Notes: a model not told the origin generated them from the sequence alone. A stretch of DNA of 64,000 nt from Acinetobacter baylyi DSM 14961 = CIP 107474 (GCF_000368685.1 NZ_KB849628.1:1085758-1149757); one strand, 5' to 3'; counted from the stretch's first letter, positions 34,950 to 46,943 are shown. A program made the numbers and translations.

Positions 34950-35234
34950 GGTCCATTCATATCCAAGCTCAAAGAGCAGGTAAGAAAATCACATACGGCT
35001 GCATGTATATAATATTAATTTGATCATCAATGACCTACGTTATAAACACAAGCACAATTTACATAATAGGGGAGAATTCCAACAATACGGATAAATCATG
35101 AAGATATGGTATTAAATCAGATATTTCAGTATCAAGCTTCAAGGATAAACTCACCTAATCAACATGACCATCTTAATCATTTCTTAATGACATATTTGTA
35201 AGCTTGTAGGCACTCATTGTTCTGCGAAATTGTA

Positions 35235-35612
35235 ATGAACCAATCTTCTCCATACAAAGGTAAACAAGGCTTAAAACGTATTATCAATGCCACAGGTTAT
35301 TCTATTTCAGGATTTAAAATCGCATTTAAGCAAGAAGCAGCCTTTCGCCAAATTATTTTTCTAAACTTGATCTTATTGCCGATCAATTTGAGTTTATCAC
35401 TTCGTCCATCTGAACATGCAATCTTGTTTGCTGTGGGTCTGATTGCTGTCATTGTAGAGCTGTTTAACTCTGCAATTGAGGCAGCGATTGATCGGATATC
35501 TCTGGATCGACATGAACTGTCTAAAAATGCAAAAGACATGGGAAGTGCTGCACAATGTGTTGCGCTGATTATGATTGCGTTGACGTGGACTATTATTTTA
35601 TTTTGGGCATAA
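35235..35612 (+). CDS. dgkA: Diacylglycerol kinase DgkA
   Basis: ATG 35235 gives 125 residues; an upstream TTG frame start at 35217 is less likely. The family core ELFNSAIEAAIDRIS and AKDMGSAAQCVAL carries the catalytic Glu residues, with three membrane helices. DgkA phosphorylates diacylglycerol released by periplasmic glucan or lipid A modification and returns it to phospholipid synthesis. It stands alone. The ribosome site is weak. Confidence 0.93.
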   Translation: MNQSSPYKGKQGLKRIINATGYSISGFKIAFKQEAAFRQIIFLNLILLPINLSLSLRPSEHAILFAVGLIAVIVELFNSAIEAAIDRISLDRHELSKNAKDMGSAAQCVALIMIALTWTIILFWA

Positions 35613-35798
35613 AAAAACCATGCTTATCCAGGAATAAACATGGTGAAAACTAGAAACTACAGCCTTTGTTCCTGAATTAAGAATAAGTATTGAAACTTAA
35701 AATTAAATTAATACACGGCTAAAAATTGGTTTTTTTAAAAAATTAATCATTAAATTGTTTTTTAGTGGATTCTTCATTTCAAAGCCAAAATCATTATA

Positions 35799-35831
35799 AA
35801 AAAAGACCGTGAGCAGGCTCACGGTCTTTTT
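35799..35831 (-). terminator. Terminator of groES-groEL
   Basis: AAAAAGACCGTGAGC and GCTCACGGTCTTTTT form a 15-bp perfect stem with a 2-nt loop (35800-35831), downstream of groEL. The region 35613-35798 has no gene. Confidence 0.92.
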
Positions 35832-35879
35832 AAATATTCGATCCCGATCCTATATGAAATCGGGACGATATAGTCGGTA

Positions 35880-37532
<1,653 letters not shown>

Positions 37533-37574
37533 CTATCAATGCTTGATCTGATTTATCAATGAGTTAAGTGAAAT

Positions 37575-37865
37575 TTAGCCTTCAAGAACAGCTAAAATGT
37601 CAGATTCTTTCATGATGAGGAATTCTTCACCGTTTACTTTTACAGTTGTACCTGCATAAGTACCAAATAACACTTTGTCACCTGCTTTAACATCAAGTGC
37701 ACGTACGCCATTCTCAGTGATTTGACCATTACCTACTGCAATCACTTCACCTTGGGCAGGTTTTTCAGCAGCAGAACCTGGCAATAAGATACCGCCAGCC
37801 GTTTTTGTTTCTTCTTCAACACGACGAATTACTACACGGTCATGTAATGGACGAATGTTGCTCAT
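37575..37865 (-). CDS. groS: Co-chaperonin GroES
   Basis: ATG 37865 gives 96 residues; the frame track would allow four more codons upstream. [15 protein letters not shown], the mobile-loop [14 protein letters not shown] and [19 protein letters not shown] are characteristic. It caps the GroEL ring. It is the first gene of the groES-groEL operon. Confidence 0.98.
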   Translation of the reverse strand: MSNIRPLHDRVVIRRVEEETKTAGGILLPGSAAEKPAQGEVIAVGNGQITENGVRALDVKAGDKVLFGTYAGTTVKVNGEEFLIMKESDILAVLEG

Positions 37866-37957
37866 AAATAACTCCATCAGACTAAGTCTATATTTAATGA
37901 ATGATGCTTGCCGTCATTATTCCTTTAGCAACCATCAAAATGAATTTGATGACACTG

Positions 37958-37988
37958 TTTTGGGGATGGAAAAAAACGCTTCAAGGGG
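37958..37988 (-). promoter_or_regulatory. Sigma-32-type heat-shock promoter of groES-groEL
   Basis: Read on the minus strand: CCCCTTGAAGC (-35), 12-13 bases ending TTTCCAT, then CCCCAAAA (-10). This resembles the E. coli groE promoter (CCCTTGAAGG ... CATCCCCATTT, from memory). It lies about 93 bp upstream of the groES start. No CIRCE-type repeat is seen. Confidence 0.8.
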
Positions 37989-38045
37989 TACCATGAAAAA
38001 AAATGATCTTTTTTGTATTTTTTTTAATCAATCATCAATAATTTT

Positions 38046-38822
38046 CTATTTTTCATACAAATCTGTCTTTAAAACAAAAGCTTTTGAAGCTGGGTCAAAC
38101 CAATAATGCTCAACACGCCCATCGTTCAGTATGACATTAAAACTATTTGGCAGGTTCTTGTATAAACGATAAGACGTTGCTGTTCCTGCGTGAATATCAT
38201 ACACAGACTCATCTACCCTTAACTGATAAATTTGCGTCAGATCATATACGGCTGTTTTATGAAGATGCCCATGTAATACCCCGAATAGACCACTCTTACT
38301 CCAATTGTCGAGTGCCATTCTTCCCAGCACAGGGCAGTCCTTGATTCCATGCGGTTGATCGGGTGGCGTATAAAAGGGTTGATGTAATACCACCAGTTTC
38401 AGTTTATGCGATGGTGCCTGTTTCAAGATTTCATTGGTCTTTTGAATTTGCTCTAGTGAAATGTAGCCCCGTGTATGATAGCGTCTTCGAATACTATTCA
38501 CGCCCACAATAAAAAAATGCTCTGTTTCAAGCGTTGGTTCAAGCTCACCAAAGAAAAACTGATAACGCACAAACGGCGAAAAAAAACGGTTCCACAGATG
38601 ATACAGCGGAATATCATGATTTCCTGGTACCACCAGATATGGAACATTTAATGACTCTAGAAACTGCTTACAGTTATAAAACTGAATGAATCGGGCGCGC
38701 TGTGTCAGATCACCACTCACCACAATCACTTCAGGACGATGCTGACGACAAAAATCTTCAATCGCAGTTAAGCACTCTGGTTTTTCTGTACCAAAATGCA
38801 AATCAGATAGATGCAGCAACAT
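38046..38822 (-). CDS. Calcineurin-like metallophosphoesterase
   Basis: The product is 258 residues. All family motifs are in order: HLSDLHFG, VVSGDLTQRA, VPGNHDIP, VVLHQPFY and GVLHGHLHK, which supply the dinuclear metal site. It hydrolyses phosphomonoesters or diesters, substrate unknown. Its start overlaps the end of the lipid kinase gene by 20 bp, so translation is coupled; a role in lipid or phosphatidate metabolism is possible. Confidence 0.88.
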   Translation of the reverse strand: MLLHLSDLHFGTEKPECLTAIEDFCRQHRPEVIVVSGDLTQRARFIQFYNCKQFLESLNVPYLVVPGNHDIPLYHLWNRFFSPFVRYQFFFGELEPTLETEHFFIVGVNSIRRRYHTRGYISLEQIQKTNEILKQAPSHKLKLVVLHQPFYTPPDQPHGIKDCPVLGRMALDNWSKSGLFGVLHGHLHKTAVYDLTQIYQLRVDESVYDIHAGTATSYRLYKNLPNSFNVILNDGRVEHYWFDPASKAFVLKTDLYEK

Positions 38823-39744
38823 GAGCAGGTACCATAATATTTAAAGCATTTTTTTTGACTGCAAAAGTGAGCGGCGTTTGCAACTCCTCAATTTCTCCAT
38901 CAATGGCAACAGTCAATTTTTTTCTTTTACAATCAACAACCACTTGATCCGCACTAAAACTATAAACATCTTTGGCTTTCTCAAGCCTCCCTTTAATCAA
39001 TTCAAATAACATTTTAAATAAACTTAACTTATCACTTTTTGCGACCACCACACCAGCAACTCGCCCCTGAGCAGCACATTCAGCAATATGTAAATTTAAT
39101 TCTTTTAACTGTAATTGATTATTACCAAAAAAAATCAGAGGTGTTTTTACTGGATAAACATGATCATCTACAGAAATCGATAATTTCAACTCTTTATGAT
39201 CACGAATCAGCACATCTAATCCTGAAGTATAGGCATTCAAAGGAAAACGCCCGAAACGTTTATTATAGTATTCACGTTTTTGAATAAATAAAGGATACAA
39301 ACCCAAACTGGCATTATTTAAATAGATTCGATCATTTATAGTGGCAACATGTACAGAACGAATTGTCCCATCAGCAATAACCTCCGCAGCCGCTAACAAA
39401 TCCAAAGGAATATTCAGAACACGTGCTACATAATTAAATGTGCCCAAGGGTAAAATTCCCATAGGAATAGGTGTATCAACTAATCGGGATGCGACTGCAT
39501 TGAGTGTACCATCCCCTCCCGCTGCGACAATAACACCTTTATATTCACTTGTGTTCAGATTTAGATGCCTTAAAAGCACTTGCTCCATCAACTCATCAAA
39601 AGTAATTTTTTCATTTAATTCAAAAACTTGTATCTCAAAATCATAACGTGTAAACAGCGTCATAATTTGTTCATACACGCCTTCTTTATCGCTTGCATGA
39701 AACCCTGATTTTCCGTTATAAATGATAGATAATGGTTTGAGCAT
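38803..39744 (-). CDS. DAGK-catalytic-domain lipid kinase (YegS/DgkB type)
   Basis: The product is 313 residues. IIYNGKSG at the start and VAAGGDGTLNAVA (about residues 72-84) form the nucleotide site of the soluble diacylglycerol/sphingosine kinase fold. GILPLGTFNYVAR follows, where GTxNDFAR is more common, and IDGEIEEL lies near the end. It phosphorylates a lipid at the membrane face. It is unrelated to the integral-membrane DgkA at 35235. The downstream phosphoesterase overlaps it. Confidence 0.85.
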   Translation of the reverse strand: MLKPLSIIYNGKSGFHASDKEGVYEQIMTLFTRYDFEIQVFELNEKITFDELMEQVLLRHLNLNTSEYKGVIVAAGGDGTLNAVASRLVDTPIPMGILPLGTFNYVARVLNIPLDLLAAAEVIADGTIRSVHVATINDRIYLNNASLGLYPLFIQKREYYNKRFGRFPLNAYTSGLDVLIRDHKELKLSISVDDHVYPVKTPLIFFGNNQLQLKELNLHIAECAAQGRVAGVVVAKSDKLSLFKMLFELIKGRLEKAKDVYSFSADQVVVDCKRKKLTVAIDGEIEELQTPLTFAVKKNALNIMVPAHVAASI

Positions 39745-39904
39745 AGTCGTGCTTTTTGATTAAATTAATCGGTTATGTCTTATTTTTGAATAATAAACAC
39801 CCAATTAAAAGGTCTTTTATGTAATTTTTAAATGACTACCATTTATTTTATCAATAATAATCATCAAGAATTTTAGCCATATAAAAATTTGATATACAAA
39901 TTCA

Positions 39905-39939
39905 TTTTTTAAATAAATAGTCTTTATTTATTTAAAAAA
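39905..39939. terminator. AT-only hairpin between the lipid kinase and pckG
   Basis: TTTTTTAAATAAAT (39905-39918) and ATTTATTTAAAAAA (39926-39939) are perfectly complementary around a 7-nt loop. The flanking genes are divergent, so a terminator function is unexpected; it may be a promoter-region cruciform or protein site. The rest of 39745-40147 shows no gene and must hold both promoters. Confidence 0.4.
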
Positions 39940-40147
39940 TGCAAATATAAACAACGGAAATATGTATCTAAGAACCTGATTTGAATAGATTTATACAAAG
40001 TCAAGCCCCCTCTAGGCTGTATAGTCTTTAGTCTTATTTTTTTTACCAATTTATGCTTTAATAGCGCCACTTTTTTGACTTTATCTCTTTTGTTGTACCC
40101 CAACAAAGGGATTTGTACATTGTACATCTTTTAAAATAGGCCTCACC

Positions 40148-41977
40148 ATGACCCAAGTGAACGCACCTGAATTCGTTCGTCATCCTAAGCTTATTGCATG
40201 GGTTGAAGAAATTGCAAAATTGACCAAACCTGCAAAAATCGAGTGGTGTGACGGCAGCGACGAAGAATATCAACGTCTGATCGACTTGATGATCGCAAAC
40301 GGCACAATGCAAGCCCTCAACCAAGAAAAACACCCAGGTTCTTATCTTGCAAATTCTGACCCTTCTGACGTTGCACGTGTTGAAGACCGTACATTTATCT
40401 GTTCTGAAAAACAAGAAGATGCTGGTGCAACCAACAACTGGGAAGCTCCAGAAGTCATGCGTGCCAAGTTAAACGGTTTGTTTGATGGCTGTATGCAAGG
40501 TCGTACCATGTATGTGGTTCCATTCTCTATGGGTCCTTTGGGCAGTCACATCGCTCAAATTGGTATCGAATTGACTGACTCTCCATATGTGGCTGTGAGC
40601 ATGCGTAAAATGGCACGTATGGGCAAAGCGGTTTATGATGTGTTAGGCACTGATGGTGAATTTGTACCATGTGTACATACTGTTGCTGCACCTCTTGCAG
40701 AAGGTCAAAAAGATGTTGCATGGCCATGCAACCCAGAAAAATATATCGTTCATTATCCTGAGACTCGTGAAATCTGGTCTTACGGTTCTGGTTACGGCGG
40801 TAACGCATTACTTGGTAAAAAATGCTTGGCATTACGTATCGCATCTGCAATGGGTCGCGAGCAAGGCTGGTTAGCTGAACACATGCTGATTCTGGGCGTA
40901 ACCAATCCAAAAGGTGAAAAACACTACATCGCTGCAGCATTCCCATCAGCTTGTGGTAAAACCAATTTTGCCATGCTCATTCCACCAGCAGGTTACGAAG
41001 GTTGGAAAATCGAAACTGTAGGTGACGATATCGCATGGATTAAACCTGGCGAAGATGGTCGCTTATATGCAATTAATCCAGAAGCTGGTTTCTTCGGTGT
41101 TGCGCCTGGTACAAATACCAAAACCAACCCGAACTGCATGGCAACGCTTCACAAAGATGTGATTTATACCAACGTTGCTGTGACTGAAGATGGTCAAGTA
41201 TGGTGGGAAGGTCTTTCTAAAGAAGTTCCAGCTAACTTAACGAACTGGAAAGGTCAGCCACACGTTGCGGGTGAAAAAGCTGCACATCCAAATGCACGTT
41301 TCACTGTAGCGGCAGGTCAATGCCCATCTATCGATGCAGACTGGGAAAATCCAGCAGGCGTTCCAATTTCTGCTTTCATCTTTGGTGGTCGTCGTGCAGA
41401 TACCGTTCCTTTGGTTTCTGAAGCATTTGACTGGGTAGATGGCGTTTACAAAGCAGCGACTATGGGTTCTGAAACTACTGCCGCAGCTGTTGGTCAACAA
41501 GGTATTGTACGCCGTGACCCATTTGCAATGTTACCTTTCGCGGGTTACAACATGGCAGATTACTTTGACCACTGGTTACAATTGGGTCAACAAGTAGGCG
41601 AGAAAGCTGAAGCTGCGGGTAACAAATTACCAAAAATCTTCAATGTAAACTGGTTCCGTCGTGATGCTGAAGGCAACTTTGTTTGGCCTGGTTTTGGTCA
41701 AAACATGCGTGTGCTTGAGTGGATGATTGATCGTGTTGAAGGTCGTGCCAATGCCGTAGAAACACCTATTGGTTATGTCCCAACTTACGAAGATCTTAAC
41801 TGGACAGGCACAGATTTTTCTAAAGAAGAATTTGATCTGATCACCTCTCAAAGCAAAGATCAATGGATCACAGAAATTGAAAGCCATACCGAACTTTTCA
41901 ACAAGTTAGGTGAGCGTCTTCCAAAAGCGTTGAAAGAGCGTCAAGATCAGCTTTTACAAGCTGTTCAAAAAATCTAA
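40148..41977 (+). CDS. pckG: Phosphoenolpyruvate carboxykinase (GTP)
   Basis: The product is 609 residues, normal for the GTP-dependent class. [15 protein letters not shown] is the kinase-1a P-loop with the conserved Cys, and [27 protein letters not shown] and [11 protein letters not shown] are further signatures. It converts oxaloacetate to PEP, the first step of gluconeogenesis, vital in organisms that live on acids rather than sugars. Confidence 0.97.
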   Translation: MTQVNAPEFVRHPKLIAWVEEIAKLTKPAKIEWCDGSDEEYQRLIDLMIANGTMQALNQEKHPGSYLANSDPSDVARVEDRTFICSEKQEDAGATNNWEAPEVMRAKLNGLFDGCMQGRTMYVVPFSMGPLGSHIAQIGIELTDSPYVAVSMRKMARMGKAVYDVLGTDGEFVPCVHTVAAPLAEGQKDVAWPCNPEKYIVHYPETREIWSYGSGYGGNALLGKKCLALRIASAMGREQGWLAEHMLILGVTNPKGEKHYIAAAFPSACGKTNFAMLIPPAGYEGWKIETVGDDIAWIKPGEDGRLYAINPEAGFFGVAPGTNTKTNPNCMATLHKDVIYTNVAVTEDGQVWWEGLSKEVPANLTNWKGQPHVAGEKAAHPNARFTVAAGQCPSIDADWENPAGVPISAFIFGGRRADTVPLVSEAFDWVDGVYKAATMGSETTAAAVGQQGIVRRDPFAMLPFAGYNMADYFDHWLQLGQQVGEKAEAAGNKLPKIFNVNWFRRDAEGNFVWPGFGQNMRVLEWMIDRVEGRANAVETPIGYVPTYEDLNWTGTDFSKEEFDLITSQSKDQWITEIESHTELFNKLGERLPKALKERQDQLLQAVQKI

Positions 41978-41994
41978 TTTAATTTGAATAAAAT

Positions 41995-42018
41995 AAAGAG
42001 GCCATGTATGGCCTCTTT
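41995..42018 (+). terminator. Terminator of pckG
   Basis: AAAGAGGCC and GGCCTCTTT form a 9-bp perfect stem followed by ATTTTTTA, 18 bp after the pckG stop codon. Confidence 0.85.
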
Positions 42019-42100
42019 ATTTTTTAGATTCTTTTTAAAAACATACTTATTTTCAAAAAATATAACTTTTAATATCTTTTATAACCAAGAGAAATAAACA

Positions 42101-42487
42101 GTGAAAAAGCTTATTCTTTCTATATTTTCAACCATTATCTTTTCTAATCTAGCATTTGCCACCGAAGCAGATCAGAGCACGATATCCACTGAAAAAACCA
42201 CACCACATTTTGGAGTATGTTTAGTTAACGATATTCCCTCTCAACAGTACGTGGTTATCAAGCATGTTAAAGTTGCAAAAGGCAACTATGGCAGTGTTCA
42301 AGATCTTTATCCTAAACTTGGCAAAGTAGCGCAACAGCTAAATGCAGATGCAATTGTAAATTATAACGCCAGCCAACGTTTTGGTTTCTGGCCTTGGCGA
42401 ATTGTGCGTCCAGTAGCGACTGGCACCGCGGTAAAATGGACATCTACACAGGTTAATTGTACAAGCTTGGGTGGTGTAGAAATCTAA
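42101..42487 (+). CDS. Secreted hypothetical protein
   Basis: The product is 128 residues. The signal peptide MKKLILSIFSTIIFSNLAFA is cleaved after AFA. The mature part has QYVVIKHVKVAKGNYGSV, LAKVAQQLNADAIVNYNASQ-like features, and a late RFGFWPWRIVRP. The pattern of a conserved strand followed by ADAIVNY resembles the YbjQ/DUF4156-like lipoprotein fold, but I cannot place it firmly. It has its own start region after the pckG terminator. Confidence 0.75.
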   Translation: MKKLILSIFSTIIFSNLAFATEADQSTISTEKTTPHFGVCLVNDIPSQQYVVIKHVKVAKGNYGSVQDLYPKLGKVAQQLNADAIVNYNASQRFGFWPWRIVRPVATGTAVKWTSTQVNCTSLGGVEI

Positions 42488-42499
42488 AAATCTCTCATA

Positions 42500-42537
42500 T
42501 TCAAGCGGCTTAAGCTTTCTAAATCAAGCCGTTTGAA
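42500..42537. terminator. Hairpin between convergent genes
   Basis: TTCAAGCGGCTT (42500-42511) pairs with AAGCCGTTTGAA (42526-42537) over 12 bp with one G-U. T-runs are weak. It lies between the secreted protein gene and glpD. Confidence 0.6.
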
Positions 42538-42555
42538 TGTACAAATTATTCTAAT

Positions 42556-44073
42556 TTATGCAATCTTACCTTGTTCGCCAACGACGAGACTGATCAAATA
42601 GTCTTGTAACACCAAAATCTCATTCTGATTAAATCTAAAACCCAACTTGGTGCGACGCCATAACACATCATCTGCTGACTCGACCCATTCTACTTTGACG
42701 AGATAATCTACTTCAAGCTGATATAGCCCATGTCCAAAGTAGATCCCAAAATCTTCTTCCGAATAAACACCCTGTAATAATTTCCAGACACGGGTTCCGT
42801 AACTCGTCGCCCAGCGCTTTGCAAGTTCAGAAGCAATCCCCTTTATACGTAGCTGAATCGCATTCACCAATTTATCTTGCCCCTTAAAGTATTCTCCTCC
42901 AGGTAAAGGCTCGTATTCTGTCCATGAGGGGGTCATATCTGGAAAAAATAACTTCAACTGTTCAAGTGCAGAACCAGCTAGTTTGCGATATGTTGTTAAT
43001 TTTCCACCAAATACCGAAAGTAATGGAGCAACCTCTGAAACCATAGTGAGCGCCAATGTATAATCACGCGTTATAGCAGACGGCTGATCAGATTCATCAT
43101 CACATAAAGGCCTGACTCCAGAATAAGTCTGTATAATATCTGCACGAGTCAGAACTGTTTTAAAGTGCCGATTCACTACATCCAAGAGATAACTTATTTC
43201 CTGTTGCGTGATATTCACCAGATTCAAATCATCTAAATAAACCTGATCTGTCGTGCCAATCAAACTAAAGTCATTCAGATAGGGAATGACAAATACAATT
43301 CGTCCATCTTCATTTTGCAATATATAGGCATGGTTATCCTCATAAAGTTTCGCCACAATAAGATGACTACCTTGAATATGCCGAATTTTATAAGGTGAAT
43401 GCTGTTTAAGTTGAGACTTGAGAAAAGATTCTACCCAAGGACCAGTTGCATTAATGAGCACTTTGGCACGAATTTGATAAGGTACTTGCCGATGCTGTAA
43501 GGTAATCAACCAAACATCATCTACTATTTCTGCAGACAAACACTCGGTATGCGTTACAAGTTCTGCACCTTTTTCTCTCGCTTGAATCGCATTGATAATA
43601 ACCAAACGCGCATCATCTACCGTACAGTCGGCATATTCAAAGCCTTTAGAAATTTCAGATTTTAGCGGACTTGCCGAATCGAAAGTGATCTTTTTAGAAG
43701 CCGTTAATTTCTTTCGTTTACCTAAATGATCATAAAGGAATAGTCCAGAACGGATCAGCCATTCAGAACGTAAATGTGCTTGATAAGGCAAAATAAAACG
43801 CAGGGGGCGCACAAGGTGAGGTGCTTTTGCCATCAAAACTTCACGCTCTGCTAAAGCCTCTCGTACCAAACGAAATTCATAATGCTCCAGATATCGCAAT
43901 CCACCATGAATTAATTTACTGCTGGCAGAAGATGTGTGGCTAGCAAAATCATCTTTTTCACACAAAAAAACCGATAGGCCCCTTCCAGCAGCATCATTGG
44001 CAATACCAATACCATTAATGCCACCACCGACGACCACAATATCGTATAGTGGGAGTGAAGCAGAAGTTGTCAT
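42556..44073 (-). CDS. glpD: Aerobic glycerol-3-phosphate dehydrogenase GlpD
   Basis: ATG 44073 (six bases after GGGGG) gives 505 residues; ATG 44079 lies too close to that site. DIVVVGGGINGIGIANDAA binds FAD; SSASSKLIHGGLRYLE, VLINATGPWV, GSHLIVAK and LLSVFGGKLTTYRKLA are family signatures. It oxidises glycerol-3-phosphate to DHAP and passes electrons to quinone at the inner membrane. No glpF or glpK is adjacent. Confidence 0.95.
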   Translation of the reverse strand: MTTSASLPLYDIVVVGGGINGIGIANDAAGRGLSVFLCEKDDFASHTSSASSKLIHGGLRYLEHYEFRLVREALAEREVLMAKAPHLVRPLRFILPYQAHLRSEWLIRSGLFLYDHLGKRKKLTASKKITFDSASPLKSEISKGFEYADCTVDDARLVIINAIQAREKGAELVTHTECLSAEIVDDVWLITLQHRQVPYQIRAKVLINATGPWVESFLKSQLKQHSPYKIRHIQGSHLIVAKLYEDNHAYILQNEDGRIVFVIPYLNDFSLIGTTDQVYLDDLNLVNITQQEISYLLDVVNRHFKTVLTRADIIQTYSGVRPLCDDESDQPSAITRDYTLALTMVSEVAPLLSVFGGKLTTYRKLAGSALEQLKLFFPDMTPSWTEYEPLPGGEYFKGQDKLVNAIQLRIKGIASELAKRWATSYGTRVWKLLQGVYSEEDFGIYFGHGLYQLEVDYLVKVEWVESADDVLWRRTKLGFRFNQNEILVLQDYLISLVVGEQGKIA

Positions 44074-44278
44074 CACCATCCCCCTTTTTTATGATTATTA
44101 TGTTCTCAAACTAGCAAACTTTTTTATAAAATTAAATATGAAAGTGATCTATTTCAAGAATCCATTTAAAATTACATAATTGTTATATTGTTCAGTTTTA
44201 AATCAGACCAATAATAAATCATCAACGATGATTTACCAAAATTATGCGATACTAAGACAATAAGAGAAGGATATTTTC

Positions 44279-44707
44279 ATGAAAAAACATAATTTGGTTT
44301 TTGTATTGATCACAGCTATTGGTCTAAGTGCATGTCAAACCACCCCAAGACAATACAATGGTAATACGGGTTATCAGGTTGAAAATCAAAGCGCAAATTC
44401 AGCTACGATTTCTTATACACTTGCCGCGCGTGTAAATCAGGATATCGATGAGAAAAAATTACAACGCGCTTGTCAGAATGTTTTAGGTGCAGGTAAGACT
44501 TATACTTTATCAGTTTTAAGTATTAACGAAATTCCAAATCCATCTTTTGATAGCCATTCAGATCGAGGCATCACATTAAGAAATTCCCGTATGTCGATTG
44601 GTTTGTCCGATTCACCCAGTCTAAACAATAGTGAGGGTTATGCAACTCGCGATGCTTTAAATACCAAACCAAGCACACTTAAAGTTGTTCGTTATACCTG
44701 TTCTTAA
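44279..44707 (+). CDS. Hypothetical lipoprotein
   Basis: The product is 142 residues. MKKHNLVFVLITAIGLSACQ is a lipoprotein signal with lipobox LSAC. The mature part is polar, with LAARVNQDIDEKKLQRACQN and a C-terminal VVRYTCS; the two remaining cysteines may form a disulfide. The family is not recognised. A short AAGGA-like site precedes ATG 44279. Confidence 0.75.
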   Translation: MKKHNLVFVLITAIGLSACQTTPRQYNGNTGYQVENQSANSATISYTLAARVNQDIDEKKLQRACQNVLGAGKTYTLSVLSINEIPNPSFDSHSDRGITLRNSRMSIGLSDSPSLNNSEGYATRDALNTKPSTLKVVRYTCS

Positions 44708-44734
44708 TTGATGAAATCGCAAGGCATTGTAATG

Positions 44735-45403
44735 CTACAATGTCTTGTAGAAACTCACATTACGAAATTCTTTCGCTTCGTCTAAATCAGGCCATGTGGT
44801 CGCGCTGCGTTCATCAATTTTAATATATCCTGGATGGCTAAAGTTTTTTACCCGGCTATCTGCCACCCATACTTCTGGGGCAAATTTTAAAAACTCATCT
44901 AGAAAGAAGCGATTACTTTGATCGTACAAAACATCAGCGGCCAACAAAATATCGACTGATTCGGACAGATATAAGTCATTCAGATATTCAAGTTCTACGT
45001 TATTTAACAATGCATTTTCACGACATGCATTCAGACTAGTTTCATCAATATCACAACAGATCACTCGTTTTGCACCTGCCATTTTGGCTGCGATGGCTAC
45101 AACCCCAGATCCAGCACCAAAATCAAGCACCACTTTATCTTTAACATGATGAGGTTCTGCAAGCAGCCACTGTGCCATGGCCAACCCAGATGCCCAACAA
45201 AAGATCCAGTAAGGCGTATCACTCCATATTCGTCGAATAATGTCATCATCCAAACGTTCTGTAGGAAAAACAGGTGGAATCAACCAAAGCGAAATAGCTG
45301 TTTCAGGTAATTGCTGCGCCATCAATTTACATTTAGGAATGACTTCATTTAATGCCTGCAGCAAATGTTCTGGAGCTTTAGGAAACTGCAAAGTGTGATT
45401 CAT
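44735..45403 (-). CDS. SAM-dependent methyltransferase (ETFB-lysine/PrmA-like)
   Basis: The product is 222 residues. VLDFGAGSGVVAIAAKMAGA is the SAM-binding motif I, VICCDIDETSLNACRENALL motif II, and LLAADVLYDQ replaces the post-I acidic loop, a set typical of ETFB-lysine methyltransferase and nicotinamide-methyltransferase-like small proteins. The probable substrate is a protein lysine. It is a single gene. Confidence 0.82.
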   Translation of the reverse strand: MNHTLQFPKAPEHLLQALNEVIPKCKLMAQQLPETAISLWLIPPVFPTERLDDDIIRRIWSDTPYWIFCWASGLAMAQWLLAEPHHVKDKVVLDFGAGSGVVAIAAKMAGAKRVICCDIDETSLNACRENALLNNVELEYLNDLYLSESVDILLAADVLYDQSNRFFLDEFLKFAPEVWVADSRVKNFSHPGYIKIDERSATTWPDLDEAKEFRNVSFYKTL

Positions 45404-45658
45404 GCTTCAACCTTCATACAAAGTCTTGTTCAGATGATATCAATCTCATACTTAATCCAGGCATGCGCAATTGTGCGAAATACATCTATATTTACAATAA
45501 CTGCTGCAAATTTTCATACGAAAGCATTCACAATTTTTAAATTTTTGAGAGATAAAATAATTTTGGTTACTTTTGCCAAAACAAAAGCAACCAACTTCTT
45601 AGATCACAGATCCTAGTAACAAAACCCTACTACGTCTTCTGAGCATTTCAATCAAAAA

Positions 45659-46507
45659 TTAAGCCAGCGCTTTTTCTGCAGCCTCAACCGTTTGACGGAT
45701 CAATGTCGTAATGGTCATTGGTCCGACACCACCTGGTACAGGTGTATAAGCAGAGGCAACGTCTTCAATCCCCTGTAACTGGATATCACCAACCCCACCG
45801 CCATCACGAGGGTGGAAGCCCGCATCGACCACCACAGCACCTGGTTTAATCCAGTCTTTTTGAATCAACTCTGCCTTACCAACAGCACCCACGATAATAT
45901 CTGCTTGTTTAACAAATTCGGCTAGATTTTGAGTACGTGAATGGCAAATGGTTACAGTTGCATTGGCCTCAAGCAACATGGCGGCCATTGGCTTACCTAA
46001 AATTGCAGAACGGCCTACCACTACAGCATGCTTACCAGCAATCTCAATGTTGTTTTCTTTTAGAATAGTCATGATTCCCGCAGGCGTCGCAGAACCGTAC
46101 GCTGCTTCTCCCATTGCCATACGACCATAACCTAAACAAGTCACACCATCGACATCTTTGGCTAAAGAAATCGCATCAAAGCACGCACGCTCATCAATTT
46201 GAGCTGGAACAGGATGTTGAAGCAAAATACCATGAACATCTGGATTGGCATTGAGCTTCTCGATTTCTGCAAGTAACTGCTCTGTCGTGGTTTCCTGAGA
46301 GAGTTCGATTTTTAATGAATCCATTCCCACTCGACGGCAGGCATTACCTTTCATACGCACATAAGTTGCAGATGCACCATCATCTCCAACTAAAATTGTG
46401 GCTAAAATTGGGGTACGACCTGACTTTGCTTTAAGTGCTTCTACACGCACCAATAAATCAGCTTCAATTTTTTTCGCTAATGCACGACCATCTAAAACCA
46501 ATGCCAC
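45659..46507 (-). CDS. folD: Bifunctional FolD (methylene-THF dehydrogenase / cyclohydrolase)
   Basis: The product is 282 residues, the normal size. [20 protein letters not shown] contains the catalytic Tyr and Lys, [14 protein letters not shown] and KDVDG follow, [14 protein letters not shown] is the NADP site, and [12 protein letters not shown] closes the gene. It interconverts methylene- and formyl-tetrahydrofolate. folP lies 2.9 kb away in the same window. Confidence 0.97.
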   Translation of the reverse strand: MALVLDGRALAKKIEADLLVRVEALKAKSGRTPILATILVGDDGASATYVRMKGNACRRVGMDSLKIELSQETTTEQLLAEIEKLNANPDVHGILLQHPVPAQIDERACFDAISLAKDVDGVTCLGYGRMAMGEAAYGSATPAGIMTILKENNIEIAGKHAVVVGRSAILGKPMAAMLLEANATVTICHSRTQNLAEFVKQADIIVGAVGKAELIQKDWIKPGAVVVDAGFHPRDGGGVGDIQLQGIEDVASAYTPVPGGVGPMTITTLIRQTVEAAEKALA

Positions 46508-46660
46508 AGCACATCTCCAAAGTAGATATGAATCAATTTTTGCAAATGATACATGATAATTGGGTCAATTTTATTTTAGATGTTGTTTTTCTGTGCATAT
46601 TCGCAAAATTCACTATTGTTTTTTTTCTGAAGCTTGCTAATATGTGCATCACCAAATGAT

Positions 46661-46734
46661 GGCGGGGTGGCAGAGTGGTCATGCAGCGGACTGCAACTCC
46701 GTGTACGCCGGTTCGATTCCGACCTCCGCCTCCA
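46661..46734 (+). tRNA. tRNA-Cys(GCA)
   Basis: The GGCGGGG/CCTCCGCC acceptor arm, anticodon loop CTGCAAC (GCA) and GTTCGATTC T-loop are present, with encoded CCA at 46732-46734. It is the first of two tRNAs in tandem. Confidence 0.97.
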
Positions 46735-46749
46735 AATTTGGTAAATAAA

Positions 46750-46835
46750 GCCCGGGTGGTGAAATAGGTAGACACAGGGGATTTAAAATCCCCCGCCCTC
46801 AAAGCGTGCCGGTTCGAGTCCGGCCCCGGGCACCA
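46750..46835 (+). tRNA. tRNA-Leu(UAA), copy 1
   Basis: GCCCGGG pairs with CCCGGGC. The anticodon loop TTTAAAA gives UAA, a long variable arm is present, and CCA is encoded. The 86 bases are identical to those at 48529-48614. Confidence 0.97.
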
Positions 46836-46890
46836 TTTTCAACCAGTGAAAATGGTGATCTTAAAGAATCCAGCGAAAGCTGGTTTTTTT
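46832..46890 (+). terminator. Tandem hairpins after tRNA-Leu copy 1
   Basis: ACCATTTTCA pairs with TGAAAATGGT, starting within the CCA end; then CCAGC-GAAA-GCTGG (46870-46883) is followed by TTTTTTT. A homologous block follows tRNA-Leu copy 2. Confidence 0.8.
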
Positions 46891-46943
46891 ATGTCTAAAA
46901 ATTACCAGTCAATTATCTAATAAGTATAAACAATCCATGAACA

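Noticed and set aside
46533..46802. 89-codon open frame on the minus strand
   Set aside because: It runs antisense across tRNA-Cys and into tRNA-Leu; the open frame is a by-product of tRNA sequence.
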